From: a virus
Strand: one strand, 5' to 3'
Virus record (IMG/VR): IMGVR_UViG_3300025890_002293
Span: 1 to 35,248 of that record
DNA: 35,248 nt
Of this stretch, positions 14,715-21,524 are shown in pieces; positions within the stretch are counted from its first letter, which is position 1, and each line of letters begins with the position of its first letter. A program made the translations under genes and the position numbers. Below the pieces are notes generated by a model. It was not told the origin of the DNA. It saw nothing but the letters and a program-made list of their open reading frames with translations, and did no database searches.

Positions 14715-14743
14715 ATTATACCTTTATTTAGAGTTATTGTCAA
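14715..14743 (-). promoter_or_regulatory. Consensus sigma70 promoter upstream of folE
   Basis: TTGACA (14738-14743) and TATAAT (14715-14720) on the minus strand, 17 bases apart, form a perfect consensus promoter. It reads through the 68-residue gene into folE. Confidence 0.85.
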
Positions 14744-14759
14744 GTAGTAATATTAGGTT

Positions 14760-15353
14760 TTATTTCCATTTTATATCTTTTCCATTTGGATATAATTCGT
14801 CAGCGGCCTTTGGTGGAAGTTTACTTATATCTCCGGTCCTTAATCGTTCTAGTCCATCTAGTGCAATCTCAGGGGTAGGTCTCATATGGAATGCAATACG
14901 TGGAAGTATTTCTGTTTCCCATGGAGTAACTGAGAGGTTCCGCCCGTCATAACGTTGCTGAATCGTATGTTTGTAGAACGCCGGGTCGTCGGTTAGGATC
15001 GCACCACCCCAACCGAGATATAAGGGTTTGTCATAACCAAAACTTAAACATTGTAATTGTCCTGGTTGATACATATTCTTTTTAAGTAATCTTGCACTAT
15101 CCCAAATACGGGTATTTTCAAAATGATATTGGCCTCTCCATACTTCTTCTGTAAGTGTATAAGAGATATCCAATCTATGTAATAACTGATAAATGCTTAG
15201 GTAGGTATATGCACTAAACTGGCATTCTTTAACTTCATCGTACCTAAAACATAGTTCTAATGCATTGGTACAGGTGTCTGTCATTACGGCCCACTTGGCA
15301 CCAGTATATAGTGCTAATTGCTCCTCAAACTCCTGTATATGACTAAAACTCAT
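14760..15353 (-). CDS. Compact DegT/DnrJ-like aminotransferase-fold protein
   Basis: The 197-residue product resembles the PLP-binding core of DegT/EryC1/StrS sugar aminotransferases: YTGAKWAVMTDTCTNALELC at the N-terminus, an IWDSARLL block in place of the usual D-x-A-x-x-x-G, and LSFGYDKPLYLGWGGAILTD with a lysine at K109. Full-length family members are 370-400 residues, so about half is missing, including most of the C-terminal domain. It overlaps galE by ATGA and is followed by a promoter region. It might be a reduced sugar-modifying or scaffold protein; activity is uncertain. Confidence 0.65.
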   Translation of the reverse strand: MSFSHIQEFEEQLALYTGAKWAVMTDTCTNALELCFRYDEVKECQFSAYTYLSIYQLLHRLDISYTLTEEVWRGQYHFENTRIWDSARLLKKNMYQPGQLQCLSFGYDKPLYLGWGGAILTDDPAFYKHTIQQRYDGRNLSVTPWETEILPRIAFHMRPTPEIALDGLERLRTGDISKLPPKAADELYPNGKDIKWK

Positions 15354-16348
15354 GCCTGTTCTTGCTCTTTTTGTTTCTCTAGTAGTACGTTATACCAAGC
15401 CCATACGTCATTGATAATTGTGTCTAAGTTACTATTTACTGGATCCCAACCTAGTTGTGTTTTTGCTTTATCACTGCTGGCTATTAGCATATCTGGATCA
15501 CCTTCTCTGCGTGGTCCTTTTTCTACTTCGAATTCGCCAATTTGTTCTACCACCGCATCAATAATCTCTTGGTTACTGAATCCTTTGCTAGTGCCAAGAT
15601 TAAATGCATTGGCACCAACGGCTGTGTATTTTGTAACGGCGTTTAGGTGTGCCTGAGCAATATCTTTTACGTGTACATAATCTCTAACACAAGTACCATC
15701 TTCAGTTTTATAATCTGTACCATACAAAGTAAACTGTCGTTGGCGTAACTTGGCTTCAAGTATGCGAGCAATAATATGAGTAGCACCAAACACTTGACCA
15801 AGATCTTCACTGGCACCAGCGGCATTAAAGAAACGAAATGATACACTGTTCAATCCGTATGCACTAGCATAGTCTTTGAGCATGGTTTCAATTATTGACT
15901 TTGTATTACCATATGGGTTTACAGGATTGATCTTGCTATCTTCTGTGATTGGAAGTTGTTCGGGATTGCCATAAACACTTGCTGAACTACTAAAAAGCAC
16001 AACAGGTAAATTATCTTTTTGTACGTTAATTATATTGTCTAATAAATTGATTGTACCAAGTACATTGTTCTGATAGTAGGCATGCGGATCTGTAACACTT
16101 GGACCTACTAGACTAGTACCAGCACAATGTACAATAACATCTGGTTTGATAGTTTCAATATACTTTCCAACGACCTTACTCTCACCGTAATCAGCACGTA
16201 AAAACTCGTTACAGTATGAACGTGCATTTTCATTTGCACCAGTGCGATCTAAACCGCACACATACCAACTGATATCTTTAAATGCTTTAGCAACATGGCT
16301 ACCAACGTAGCCATCACTGCCGGTAATTAATACGGTGTTTTCAGGCAT
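15350..16348 (-). CDS. galE: UDP-glucose 4-epimerase-like (GalE), extended SDR
   Basis: The 332-residue product carries the NAD-binding glycine motif ITGSDGYVGSHVA (residues 8-20), SSSASVYGNPEQLP near residue 120 and the catalytic Y146-x3-K150 in NPYGNTK, then HIIARILEAK and a CVRDYVHVKDIAQAHL block typical of GalE. It would interconvert UDP-glucose and UDP-galactose (or the N-acetyl forms). It is one base from the glycosyltransferase gene upstream and overlaps the DegT-like gene, so the three form a sugar-nucleotide unit, plausibly for glycosylating virion protein or DNA. Confidence 0.93.
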   Translation of the reverse strand: MPENTVLITGSDGYVGSHVAKAFKDISWYVCGLDRTGANENARSYCNEFLRADYGESKVVGKYIETIKPDVIVHCAGTSLVGPSVTDPHAYYQNNVLGTINLLDNIINVQKDNLPVVLFSSSASVYGNPEQLPITEDSKINPVNPYGNTKSIIETMLKDYASAYGLNSVSFRFFNAAGASEDLGQVFGATHIIARILEAKLRQRQFTLYGTDYKTEDGTCVRDYVHVKDIAQAHLNAVTKYTAVGANAFNLGTSKGFSNQEIIDAVVEQIGEFEVEKGPRREGDPDMLIASSDKAKTQLGWDPVNSNLDTIINDVWAWYNVLLEKQKEQEQA

Positions 16349-16349
16349 C

Positions 16350-17531
16350 TTAGTATTTCCCTTCCGCTACATGATCACGATACCTGTTACCACTTCGTAA
16401 CCAAGTATTGTGTTTGTAACTGCCTTCCATAATATCAATCATACGATCAATAGTACCATCAGTCCAGTTACTGATTTTACCCATATTAGGACTTGGTTCC
16501 AAAAGACCTTGCATGATTTTACTTACTGCATCTTCTTTGCTCCACGGAGTATACAGACGTGTATAATCATTTGCAAACGTTTCAGGAAAACTTCTGTAAG
16601 CAGGATACACCACGTTACAACCCAATGCATCTGCTTCACTTACAGTATTGCTTACCCAGTCTTGCAATGCACAATTAAACAATACTTTGCTATCATTTAC
16701 TGTATAGTAGTAATCATTCTTTTGCAAGTATTTCAGTATTGTAAGTTTACCTTCAGCCTGCATTGCAAGTGCTCGATCCAAATACTTTTCATTATTACTA
16801 CGCAATGGACCACCACTTAGTACTGCAAACTCAACATCAGGCCTTTTCTCTTTGACCATTTCAATAACATCCATAAAGAAGTCTGGTTGCTTCTCTTGGT
16901 CAAAGCGAGCCGCAAATACTACTCTGTCGCTACGTTCTGTCCACGGTTTAATTTTGTTATCAATACGTCTTTGAACTTCTGCTTTACCAAAACTCAAACC
17001 TGAGATGTTATAAATTGGAGCAGTCCAGTTTGCAATCTTCATGTGTGCAACCATCTCTTCATTGGTTGCTAGAATATGAACATTAGGAATTTCGTTGCAC
17101 ATCTGTTCGTACAATGACATCCACTTGCTCATACCCCATACATGAACAAAGTCATCTGGGTCAATTGCCTGGGCTAAACAACGTAGAAAAATCTTAGGTC
17201 GTTGCTCTTCTGGTATCTGACACATGATATAAGGTAATGATTCCATACCAGGCTGAAACATGTCTTCAAAGAATACAACATCTTCACCAGTACATTCTCC
17301 ATTTCGCATCATCTGTACCAGGTTCATCAACTGACTCATACCAAAGTATGAACGACCATGTGCATCTAGTACTTGCCCAACACTAATTGCTTTAGTGTCA
17401 TCTATTGTAGTTCCGGGAACGACAACATAGTCAATCCCCCGGCGGTCGAACACTTCAGTGCTCCAATCTTGAAGTTGTAAAGTGTATCGACCTTCGTAGG
17501 GTTCTAAACCCATATAGAATAATTTACGCAT
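16350..17531 (-). CDS. GT4-like glycosyltransferase
   Basis: The 393-residue product has a GT-B appearance: an N-terminal Rossmann region (YMGLEPYEGRYTLQLQDWS), a linker with RSDRVVFAARFDQEKQPDFF and VEFAVLSGGP that matches the donor-binding half of GT4 enzymes, and a VSEADALGCNVVYPAYRSFP stretch with the expected E-x7 glycine/proline region. It would transfer a sugar from a nucleotide donor. The GalE and DegT-like genes follow immediately. It overlaps the end of the 17524-17763 gene by 8 bases. Similar proteins occur in T4-like marine phages. Confidence 0.85.
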   Translation of the reverse strand: MRKLFYMGLEPYEGRYTLQLQDWSTEVFDRRGIDYVVVPGTTIDDTKAISVGQVLDAHGRSYFGMSQLMNLVQMMRNGECTGEDVVFFEDMFQPGMESLPYIMCQIPEEQRPKIFLRCLAQAIDPDDFVHVWGMSKWMSLYEQMCNEIPNVHILATNEEMVAHMKIANWTAPIYNISGLSFGKAEVQRRIDNKIKPWTERSDRVVFAARFDQEKQPDFFMDVIEMVKEKRPDVEFAVLSGGPLRSNNEKYLDRALAMQAEGKLTILKYLQKNDYYYTVNDSKVLFNCALQDWVSNTVSEADALGCNVVYPAYRSFPETFANDYTRLYTPWSKEDAVSKIMQGLLEPSPNMGKISNWTDGTIDRMIDIMEGSYKHNTWLRSGNRYRDHVAEGKY

Positions 17532-17763
17532 GTTTCCTCTTGGCCATTTTATAATTGCTCTTTTTCACAAACGGTCGCTTCTTCTTGGACTGGCTATTCC
17601 AGTGGTTACGAATTCGTTTGCCTTCCTTGAATGCCAAAAAATCAACATAGTGATTGTTGGACTTATTGTAGAGATCCCGTTCATTATAGGGCCTCCCAAA
17701 CTGCACACAAAACTGACGGTATTGATCGAGATCGTCGAATATTGCTGTGACTTCGGACTTCAT
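17524..17763 (-). CDS. Small basic protein, unknown function
   Basis: This 79-residue protein has an acidic N-terminus (EVTAIFDDLDQYRQF) and a strongly basic C-terminus (SKKKRPFVKKSNYKMAKRKH), which suggests nucleic-acid binding. It starts at ATG 17763, with a sigma70 promoter at 17808-17836, and leads into the glycosyltransferase gene. No family is recognised. Confidence 0.7.
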   Translation of the reverse strand: MKSEVTAIFDDLDQYRQFCVQFGRPYNERDLYNKSNNHYVDFLAFKEGKRIRNHWNSQSKKKRPFVKKSNYKMAKRKHA

Positions 17764-17807
17764 TGTTTTGTTCCTTCTTTTGGAGTGTAAGTAAGTTGAA
17801 GTTCATT

Positions 17808-17836
17808 ATTGTAATATGTTCTAGCAAGTTTGTCAA
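17808..17836 (-). promoter_or_regulatory. sigma70-like promoter for the glycosyltransferase unit
   Basis: TTGACA (17831-17836) and TACAAT (17808-17813) on the minus strand are 17 bases apart, ahead of the 79-residue gene and the glycosyltransferase, galE and DegT-like genes. Confidence 0.75.
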
Positions 17837-17840
17837 GTGT

Positions 17841-18275
17841 CTAATACTGAATTTCGCAACCATTTTCACCATCTTCAGACACATGAATAGTAACATCACG
17901 TCCTGGATAAATGGTTGCAATTTCTCTGTATAAGTCATCTGCAATCATCTCACATGACTTATAGTCTACGTTTAGTTCGCCTTCAAACAGTTTCATTAAC
18001 CAACGTTTAAACTGAATGAATTCAATATCTCTATCGTCATGAAATACTTCAATAGCTACACGAAAATGAAAGATATGTCTGTGTGGGTGAGCAAGAAAAC
18101 TTACATCATATTCATCACCAGTGGCAAGGTTAGGATCAGTTGCCGCGGCAGGATAACAATGCATACCTTCTTTGGTAAAAGTAACCCAAATCATTCTTTT
18201 TGCTAATCCAATAACTTCGCTGGACTTATCCATACCTTTTCCAGTTAAGCTGACTATGTTATCATTGGCGCTCAT
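17841..18275 (-). CDS. QueD-like T-fold protein (paralogue)
   Basis: The 144-residue product resembles QueD/PTPS proteins in layout: HPHRHIFHFRVAIEVFHDDR (residues 63-82, with three candidate metal-binding histidines), SCEMIADDLYREIATIYPG (107-125) and a last strand VTIHVSEDGENGCEI. The LHGH motif and the usual catalytic Cys position of QueD are not present, so it may be a structural paralogue rather than a second synthase. It overlaps the upstream 18272-18901 gene by ATGA. I believe similar proteins occur in T4-like cyanophages. Confidence 0.55.
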   Translation of the reverse strand: MSANDNIVSLTGKGMDKSSEVIGLAKRMIWVTFTKEGMHCYPAAATDPNLATGDEYDVSFLAHPHRHIFHFRVAIEVFHDDRDIEFIQFKRWLMKLFEGELNVDYKSCEMIADDLYREIATIYPGRDVTIHVSEDGENGCEIQY

Positions 18276-18901
18276 TGTTCATCTTCCTTTGTAGATTTGT
18301 TTTTAATTACATCGTCTTCCATGCATAATCCATAAACACGTTTACGATCATTAACACCTTGAGTTAAAAATTTATGATGCTTATCACCTCGGTATTCGTC
18401 CCAACGTGTAAATGTTTCACGTGTACGTAAGTTGTGAAGTTCATGCACCCATACACCACCATTGGTTGCTTCAATACCTGTGTCGTCAAGTTTGATACAA
18501 GTATTATAATTTGCACGTTCAATTCCGGGTACTTCCAAAGACACCAACGGAATAAAACGCGGTTCGTTGATAAGTTTGGAATTCATAACCAAGTTCCAAT
18601 GGTGTGGTTGAAAATCTAGTGTACACCAGAAGCCTTTCTTAAGAAAAGCAAGTACAGTCAGTTCCCATATCTTGAACTCTTTAGAGTCAACAGTTTCTGG
18701 AAAACCTTTGTTTGCACCAAAGTAAAGGTGTGTACAATGTTTTGGTTTAACCGACATAATAAATTTAACTGGATATATTTTAGGCAAAAACAAAGTTTGC
18801 ATATTGTAGGCTGGAGTATGTTCAATCTCTCTACCCACCATAAAATCGCTGTCAGACCTATCAGTAACCCTGACAGATTTAATAAGTGCTTCGTCGTCCA
18901 T
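18272..18901 (-). CDS. Conserved phage protein, unknown function
   Basis: This is a 209-residue soluble protein with repeated aromatic strands (VKFIMSVKPKHCTHLYFGAN, GFWCTLDFQPHHWNLVMNSK) and a GGVWVHELHNLRTRETFTRW block. Several histidines (HHW, HELH) could bind metal, but I do not recognise a family. The ATG at 18901 follows an AAAGG site, and an extended -10 promoter lies upstream (18933-18961). It is coupled to the T-fold gene downstream. Confidence 0.75.
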   Translation of the reverse strand: MDDEALIKSVRVTDRSDSDFMVGREIEHTPAYNMQTLFLPKIYPVKFIMSVKPKHCTHLYFGANKGFPETVDSKEFKIWELTVLAFLKKGFWCTLDFQPHHWNLVMNSKLINEPRFIPLVSLEVPGIERANYNTCIKLDDTGIEATNGGVWVHELHNLRTRETFTRWDEYRGDKHHKFLTQGVNDRKRVYGLCMEDDVIKNKSTKEDEQ

Positions 18902-18932
18902 GCATCTAAACCTTTAAGTTGATTGTTTATAT

Positions 18933-18961
18933 ACTATAGCATATAAACCTATTTAGGTCTA
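18933..18961 (-). promoter_or_regulatory. Extended -10 promoter candidate
   Basis: TATAGT (18933-18938) on the minus strand is preceded by TGC (extended -10) and lies 17 bases from TAGACC (18956-18961), a weak -35. It lies in the 87-base gap before the 18272-18901 gene. Confidence 0.5.
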
Positions 18962-18988
18962 CAATTTAGATAACCAAAATAATATTTT

Positions 18989-19306
18989 TTACGGTATGTC
19001 GTTAAAATCGTTGTATAAAGTATATTTTGCAGTAAGTTCGTCATTGGCATGAATAGGGCTAGTACTCATAAGGTATACAACAGGAACTTGATGCCAGAAT
19101 CCTTTTACAGTTTTGCAATTAGGTTCCTCGGAATGGTTATAGAAAGCACCTAATGCGGTCCTTATATAACCATGAGGAAAGTTTTTGTTTTTGATATGTA
19201 CAATACCAAAAACCGTATCTTCAACAAAGTCTTGTGTAGCAAAGAGTCCAAGACCTTGTACATTTGAATCACGGATAGTTAGTCCGTCTGGCAATGGTCG
19301 ATACAT
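18989..19306 (-). CDS. SET-domain protein (putative lysine methyltransferase)
   Basis: The 105-residue product shows the SET core: G18-x-G20-LFA at the N-terminus, the pseudoknot block YNHSEEPNC (residues 56-64, with the N-H-S that contacts SAM) and DELTAKYTLY (residues 89-98). SET proteins use S-adenosylmethionine to methylate lysines, mostly on histones or ribosomal proteins. At 105 residues it is a minimal SET domain lacking flanking zinc modules. The ATG at 19306 follows AAAGGA. The substrate is unknown; a host protein or a phage DNA-binding protein is possible. Confidence 0.75.
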   Translation of the reverse strand: MYRPLPDGLTIRDSNVQGLGLFATQDFVEDTVFGIVHIKNKNFPHGYIRTALGAFYNHSEEPNCKTVKGFWHQVPVVYLMSTSPIHANDELTAKYTLYNDFNDIP

Positions 19307-19320
19307 TTATTGCAGTCCTT

Positions 19321-19656
19321 TTAATCGTATCTATGACTGTGTCTGCGGTGGTTACGAGTGCAAACCTTATACCAACTTTGGTAAGGATGACCGTAACTAT
19401 CATATCTAGTTTCCCAGTGTCGCTCACAACGTACATGTCTTCTAACTGGCCTAACTTCGTGTATCACTGGCGGCTGTACATATGTAACATGTGGTTGAAC
19501 ATAAGTTGTAGTATGTCCTTGATTATTGTGCAGTATGTTGCCAATAATAGTTCCAATTACAAATGGAGCAATCCAGTTGTTTCTATCTCCAGCTTGAGCA
19601 GTACTTGATATCATCAAGGTGCCAACTAATGCAACTGTGGCAAGTGTTTTCTTCAT
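19321..19656 (-). CDS. Exported small His/Tyr-rich protein
   Basis: This 111-residue protein has a textbook signal peptide (MKKTLATVALVGTLMISSTA, cleavage after AQA), a glycine-spaced hydrophobic stretch (FVIGTIIGNIL) reminiscent of glycine-zipper surface antigens, and a basic His/Tyr/Arg-rich tail ending HRRHSHRYD. It follows a strong TAGGAGG site. It would act in the periplasm or outer envelope. It lies next to the membrane genes at 19666-21291, so it may work with them. Confidence 0.75.
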   Translation of the reverse strand: MKKTLATVALVGTLMISSTAQAGDRNNWIAPFVIGTIIGNILHNNQGHTTTYVQPHVTYVQPPVIHEVRPVRRHVRCERHWETRYDSYGHPYQSWYKVCTRNHRRHSHRYD

Positions 19657-19665
19657 AGTAGCCTC

Positions 19666-20217
19666 CTACTTGTATGTTGTTGGTGGATCTGCTTTCTTGG
19701 GTTCTTTGATTTCTCCACCACTGTTTGGTTCCAAAGTATTACCTTCTTTGGTGATTCTTTTTTGATCAACAAATTTGTATACTTGGATATCTATGCCAAA
19801 TTTGTTATCTGGCATAATCTTTCTTTTTCCTTTTAAACCCTTGGCCCCTTTAGATTTTCCAACCTCTTCAGACTTCTTGTGTAATTTTTTATGCAATGGG
19901 CGTTCATAAGGTATAACATAGTTCATTGGAAATGGTTTATCGTTTTCACGAATCCATAGATAAATTTTCTTATTGCCTTCGTCAGCAATATACGAAATTA
20001 CATTAAACTCTTCTGGTAACACTCTTGTTGTTGGTTGACCAAGTATGCTTTGGTATGTGTATACTCCACTTGTTACAAAGAAAACAACAACAGGAATCAC
20101 AAAAAACAATCCACGCACCTTTAACTTTATTAACATCACCAACGAAATAATAAAGAATACAATTACAAGTCCGTATAACATCCATATATTAATATTTTCA
20201 AACAGTACATCTATCAT
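19666..20217 (-). CDS. Membrane protein with two N-terminal segments
   Basis: The 183-residue product has two predicted membrane helices (residues about 12-32 and 36-52) and a soluble, lysine-rich C-terminal region containing NKKIYLWIRENDKPFP and KFGIDIQVYKFVDQ. It overlaps the ExbD-like gene by ATGA and so probably belongs to the same membrane complex. No family is recognised; it is not an obvious TonB or TolA, though a proline/lysine-rich C-terminus would suit an envelope-spanning part. Confidence 0.7.
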   Translation of the reverse strand: MIDVLFENINIWMLYGLVIVFFIISLVMLIKLKVRGLFFVIPVVVFFVTSGVYTYQSILGQPTTRVLPEEFNVISYIADEGNKKIYLWIRENDKPFPMNYVIPYERPLHKKLHKKSEEVGKSKGAKGLKGKRKIMPDNKFGIDIQVYKFVDQKRITKEGNTLEPNSGGEIKEPKKADPPTTYK

Positions 20218-20840
20218 TTATAATCTCCAGGTTGTGGAACATCATAAATTGATGTATTAATAAATCTAGCCGGAGTGTCATCTAATTCAACAATGTCGCC
20301 TTCAACACTAACTGTAAAACGTGTTACAGTTACTTCTTCGCCTTGCTTAGTTAGCATCAGCCTACCTTCAAATGCTTTTTTAAAAGGATTTAATTTAATA
20401 ACTTGTACATTGATTGGATACATCTTTTCAGGTTCACCTTCAAGTCTATACAAGTGTAAATTAACAAGAAACTCTCCGGCCGGCACTCCGCGTATTGTTA
20501 CTATTTCTTGGTTGATGTTAACCACTTGCACTTGACCATCAGCTTTGGTATATACATCAGTTACTTTTCCCATGTCATCTTTATCCAAGTGCATGGTTCC
20601 GGCTTGCTTTGCACGAAAGCTCACTATATTACCAGCTGGATCCTGTACCCAGAGATCAATATCCGTATTGGCATTTGCCGCCCAATCAAGTATAATTAAA
20701 AATTCAGCTTTCTGTTTAACTTCGCTTTGTTTTGCTACTGGATTGATTAGTATAAGTGTTAGTATATACAGACTAATAAAGGTTAGCAGTAGAATGAATA
20801 GAAAGTCAACAAATTCTAATGGATTTGATTTAGTCTTCAT
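20214..20840 (-). CDS. ExbD/TolR-like membrane protein with beta-rich domain
   Basis: The 208-residue product begins MKTKSNPLEFVDFLFILLLT, where an aspartate (FVDF) sits at the mouth of a single membrane helix, as in ExbD, TolR and MotB. The following region (IILDWAANANTDIDLWVQDP, then a VNLHLYRLEGEPE strand) looks like a DUF2135/YfaP-type beta sandwich rather than the usual ExbD periplasmic domain. I chose the ATG at 20840 (or 20846) over an upstream start at 20864; it overlaps the ExbB-like gene by 11 bases. With its neighbours it would form a proton-driven envelope motor; that is inference from family resemblance. Confidence 0.65.
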   Translation of the reverse strand: MKTKSNPLEFVDFLFILLLTFISLYILTLILINPVAKQSEVKQKAEFLIILDWAANANTDIDLWVQDPAGNIVSFRAKQAGTMHLDKDDMGKVTDVYTKADGQVQVVNINQEIVTIRGVPAGEFLVNLHLYRLEGEPEKMYPINVQVIKLNPFKKAFEGRLMLTKQGEEVTVTRFTVSVEGDIVELDDTPARFINTSIYDVPQPGDYK

Positions 20841-21291
20841 GATCATCTGCACCCAAGATAACAAACTGAGTTCTTAAATGCAGACTAGTGATTAAACCAA
20901 GCAATGTGGTATTAAGAGCTGTAAAGAGACCTTGGGTAAGTCCGCTTAACAATCTTTTAACTGATTGTACATCGTTGATCTCAATGTTTCCTAGAGACCC
21001 CGATAACATAATCATAAAACCAATAATAGTTCCAATCATACCAAGAGTAATAGCAATGCTACTTACATACTCTTCCTTTCTATAGTCTGCTTCAAATCCA
21101 GTTATACTGCTTCGCCAGTACTTGGCTCCAACAGATATAGTAGACATAATTAATAATGTTGTTATTAAATATGTAATAAACGTTTTATCGTTGGTGTATA
21201 ACTGAGTTAATACTCCAAAATCGTGTATAATATATATAACTGCAATGGTTATAACGTTTAGCAACCACCAGTATAGCAACTGTCTTTTCAC
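20830..21291 (-). CDS. MotA/TolQ/ExbB-like proton channel protein
   Basis: The 153-residue product has three to four membrane segments. The conserved channel block is clear: ITLGMIGTIIGFMIMLSG, then a LTQGLFTALNTTLLGLITSL segment, matching the G-x-x-G-T-x-x-G-F and A-L-x-T-T-x-x-G-L signatures. These proteins use the proton motive force with an ExbD/TolR/MotB partner, here the next gene. It is shorter than cellular ExbB (about 240 residues). The start is GTG at 21291 with AAGGA seven bases upstream. Confidence 0.8.
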   Translation of the reverse strand: MKRQLLYWWLLNVITIAVIYIIHDFGVLTQLYTNDKTFITYLITTLLIMSTISVGAKYWRSSITGFEADYRKEEYVSSIAITLGMIGTIIGFMIMLSGSLGNIEINDVQSVKRLLSGLTQGLFTALNTTLLGLITSLHLRTQFVILGADDHED

Positions 21292-21317
21292 CTTATTTCC
21301 TTCATCTACCTAAAGTA

Positions 21318-21512
21318 TCATATGAGGTTTTCGAGCTCACGTTCGATTGTTGAGATTTGATCTTTAACATGTAACTTCTTTAGTTTCAATGCACCAACTC
21401 GTCCATTGTCAGTATAACACGGTTTTGACATAATCTCATCTACTTGTGTATTTAACAAATTATGAGTTTCTTTTAAACTTTTTAAATGTCGTTCGAGTTT
21501 ACTCTTTTTCAT
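21318..21512 (-). CDS. DUF465/YdcH-like small coiled-coil protein
   Basis: This 64-residue, highly charged helical protein (MKKSKLERHLKSLKETHNLL..., then LKLKKLHVKDQIS near the end) resembles the DUF465/YdcH family, whose members have a H-x-x-L helix followed by LKK-x-K-L-x-x-K-D-x-I. Function of the family is unknown. AAAAGGAG precedes the ATG. It lies between the DpdA-like gene and the membrane cluster. Confidence 0.7.
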   Translation of the reverse strand: MKKSKLERHLKSLKETHNLLNTQVDEIMSKPCYTDNGRVGALKLKKLHVKDQISTIERELENLI

Positions 21513-21524
21513 GTTATTCTCCTT

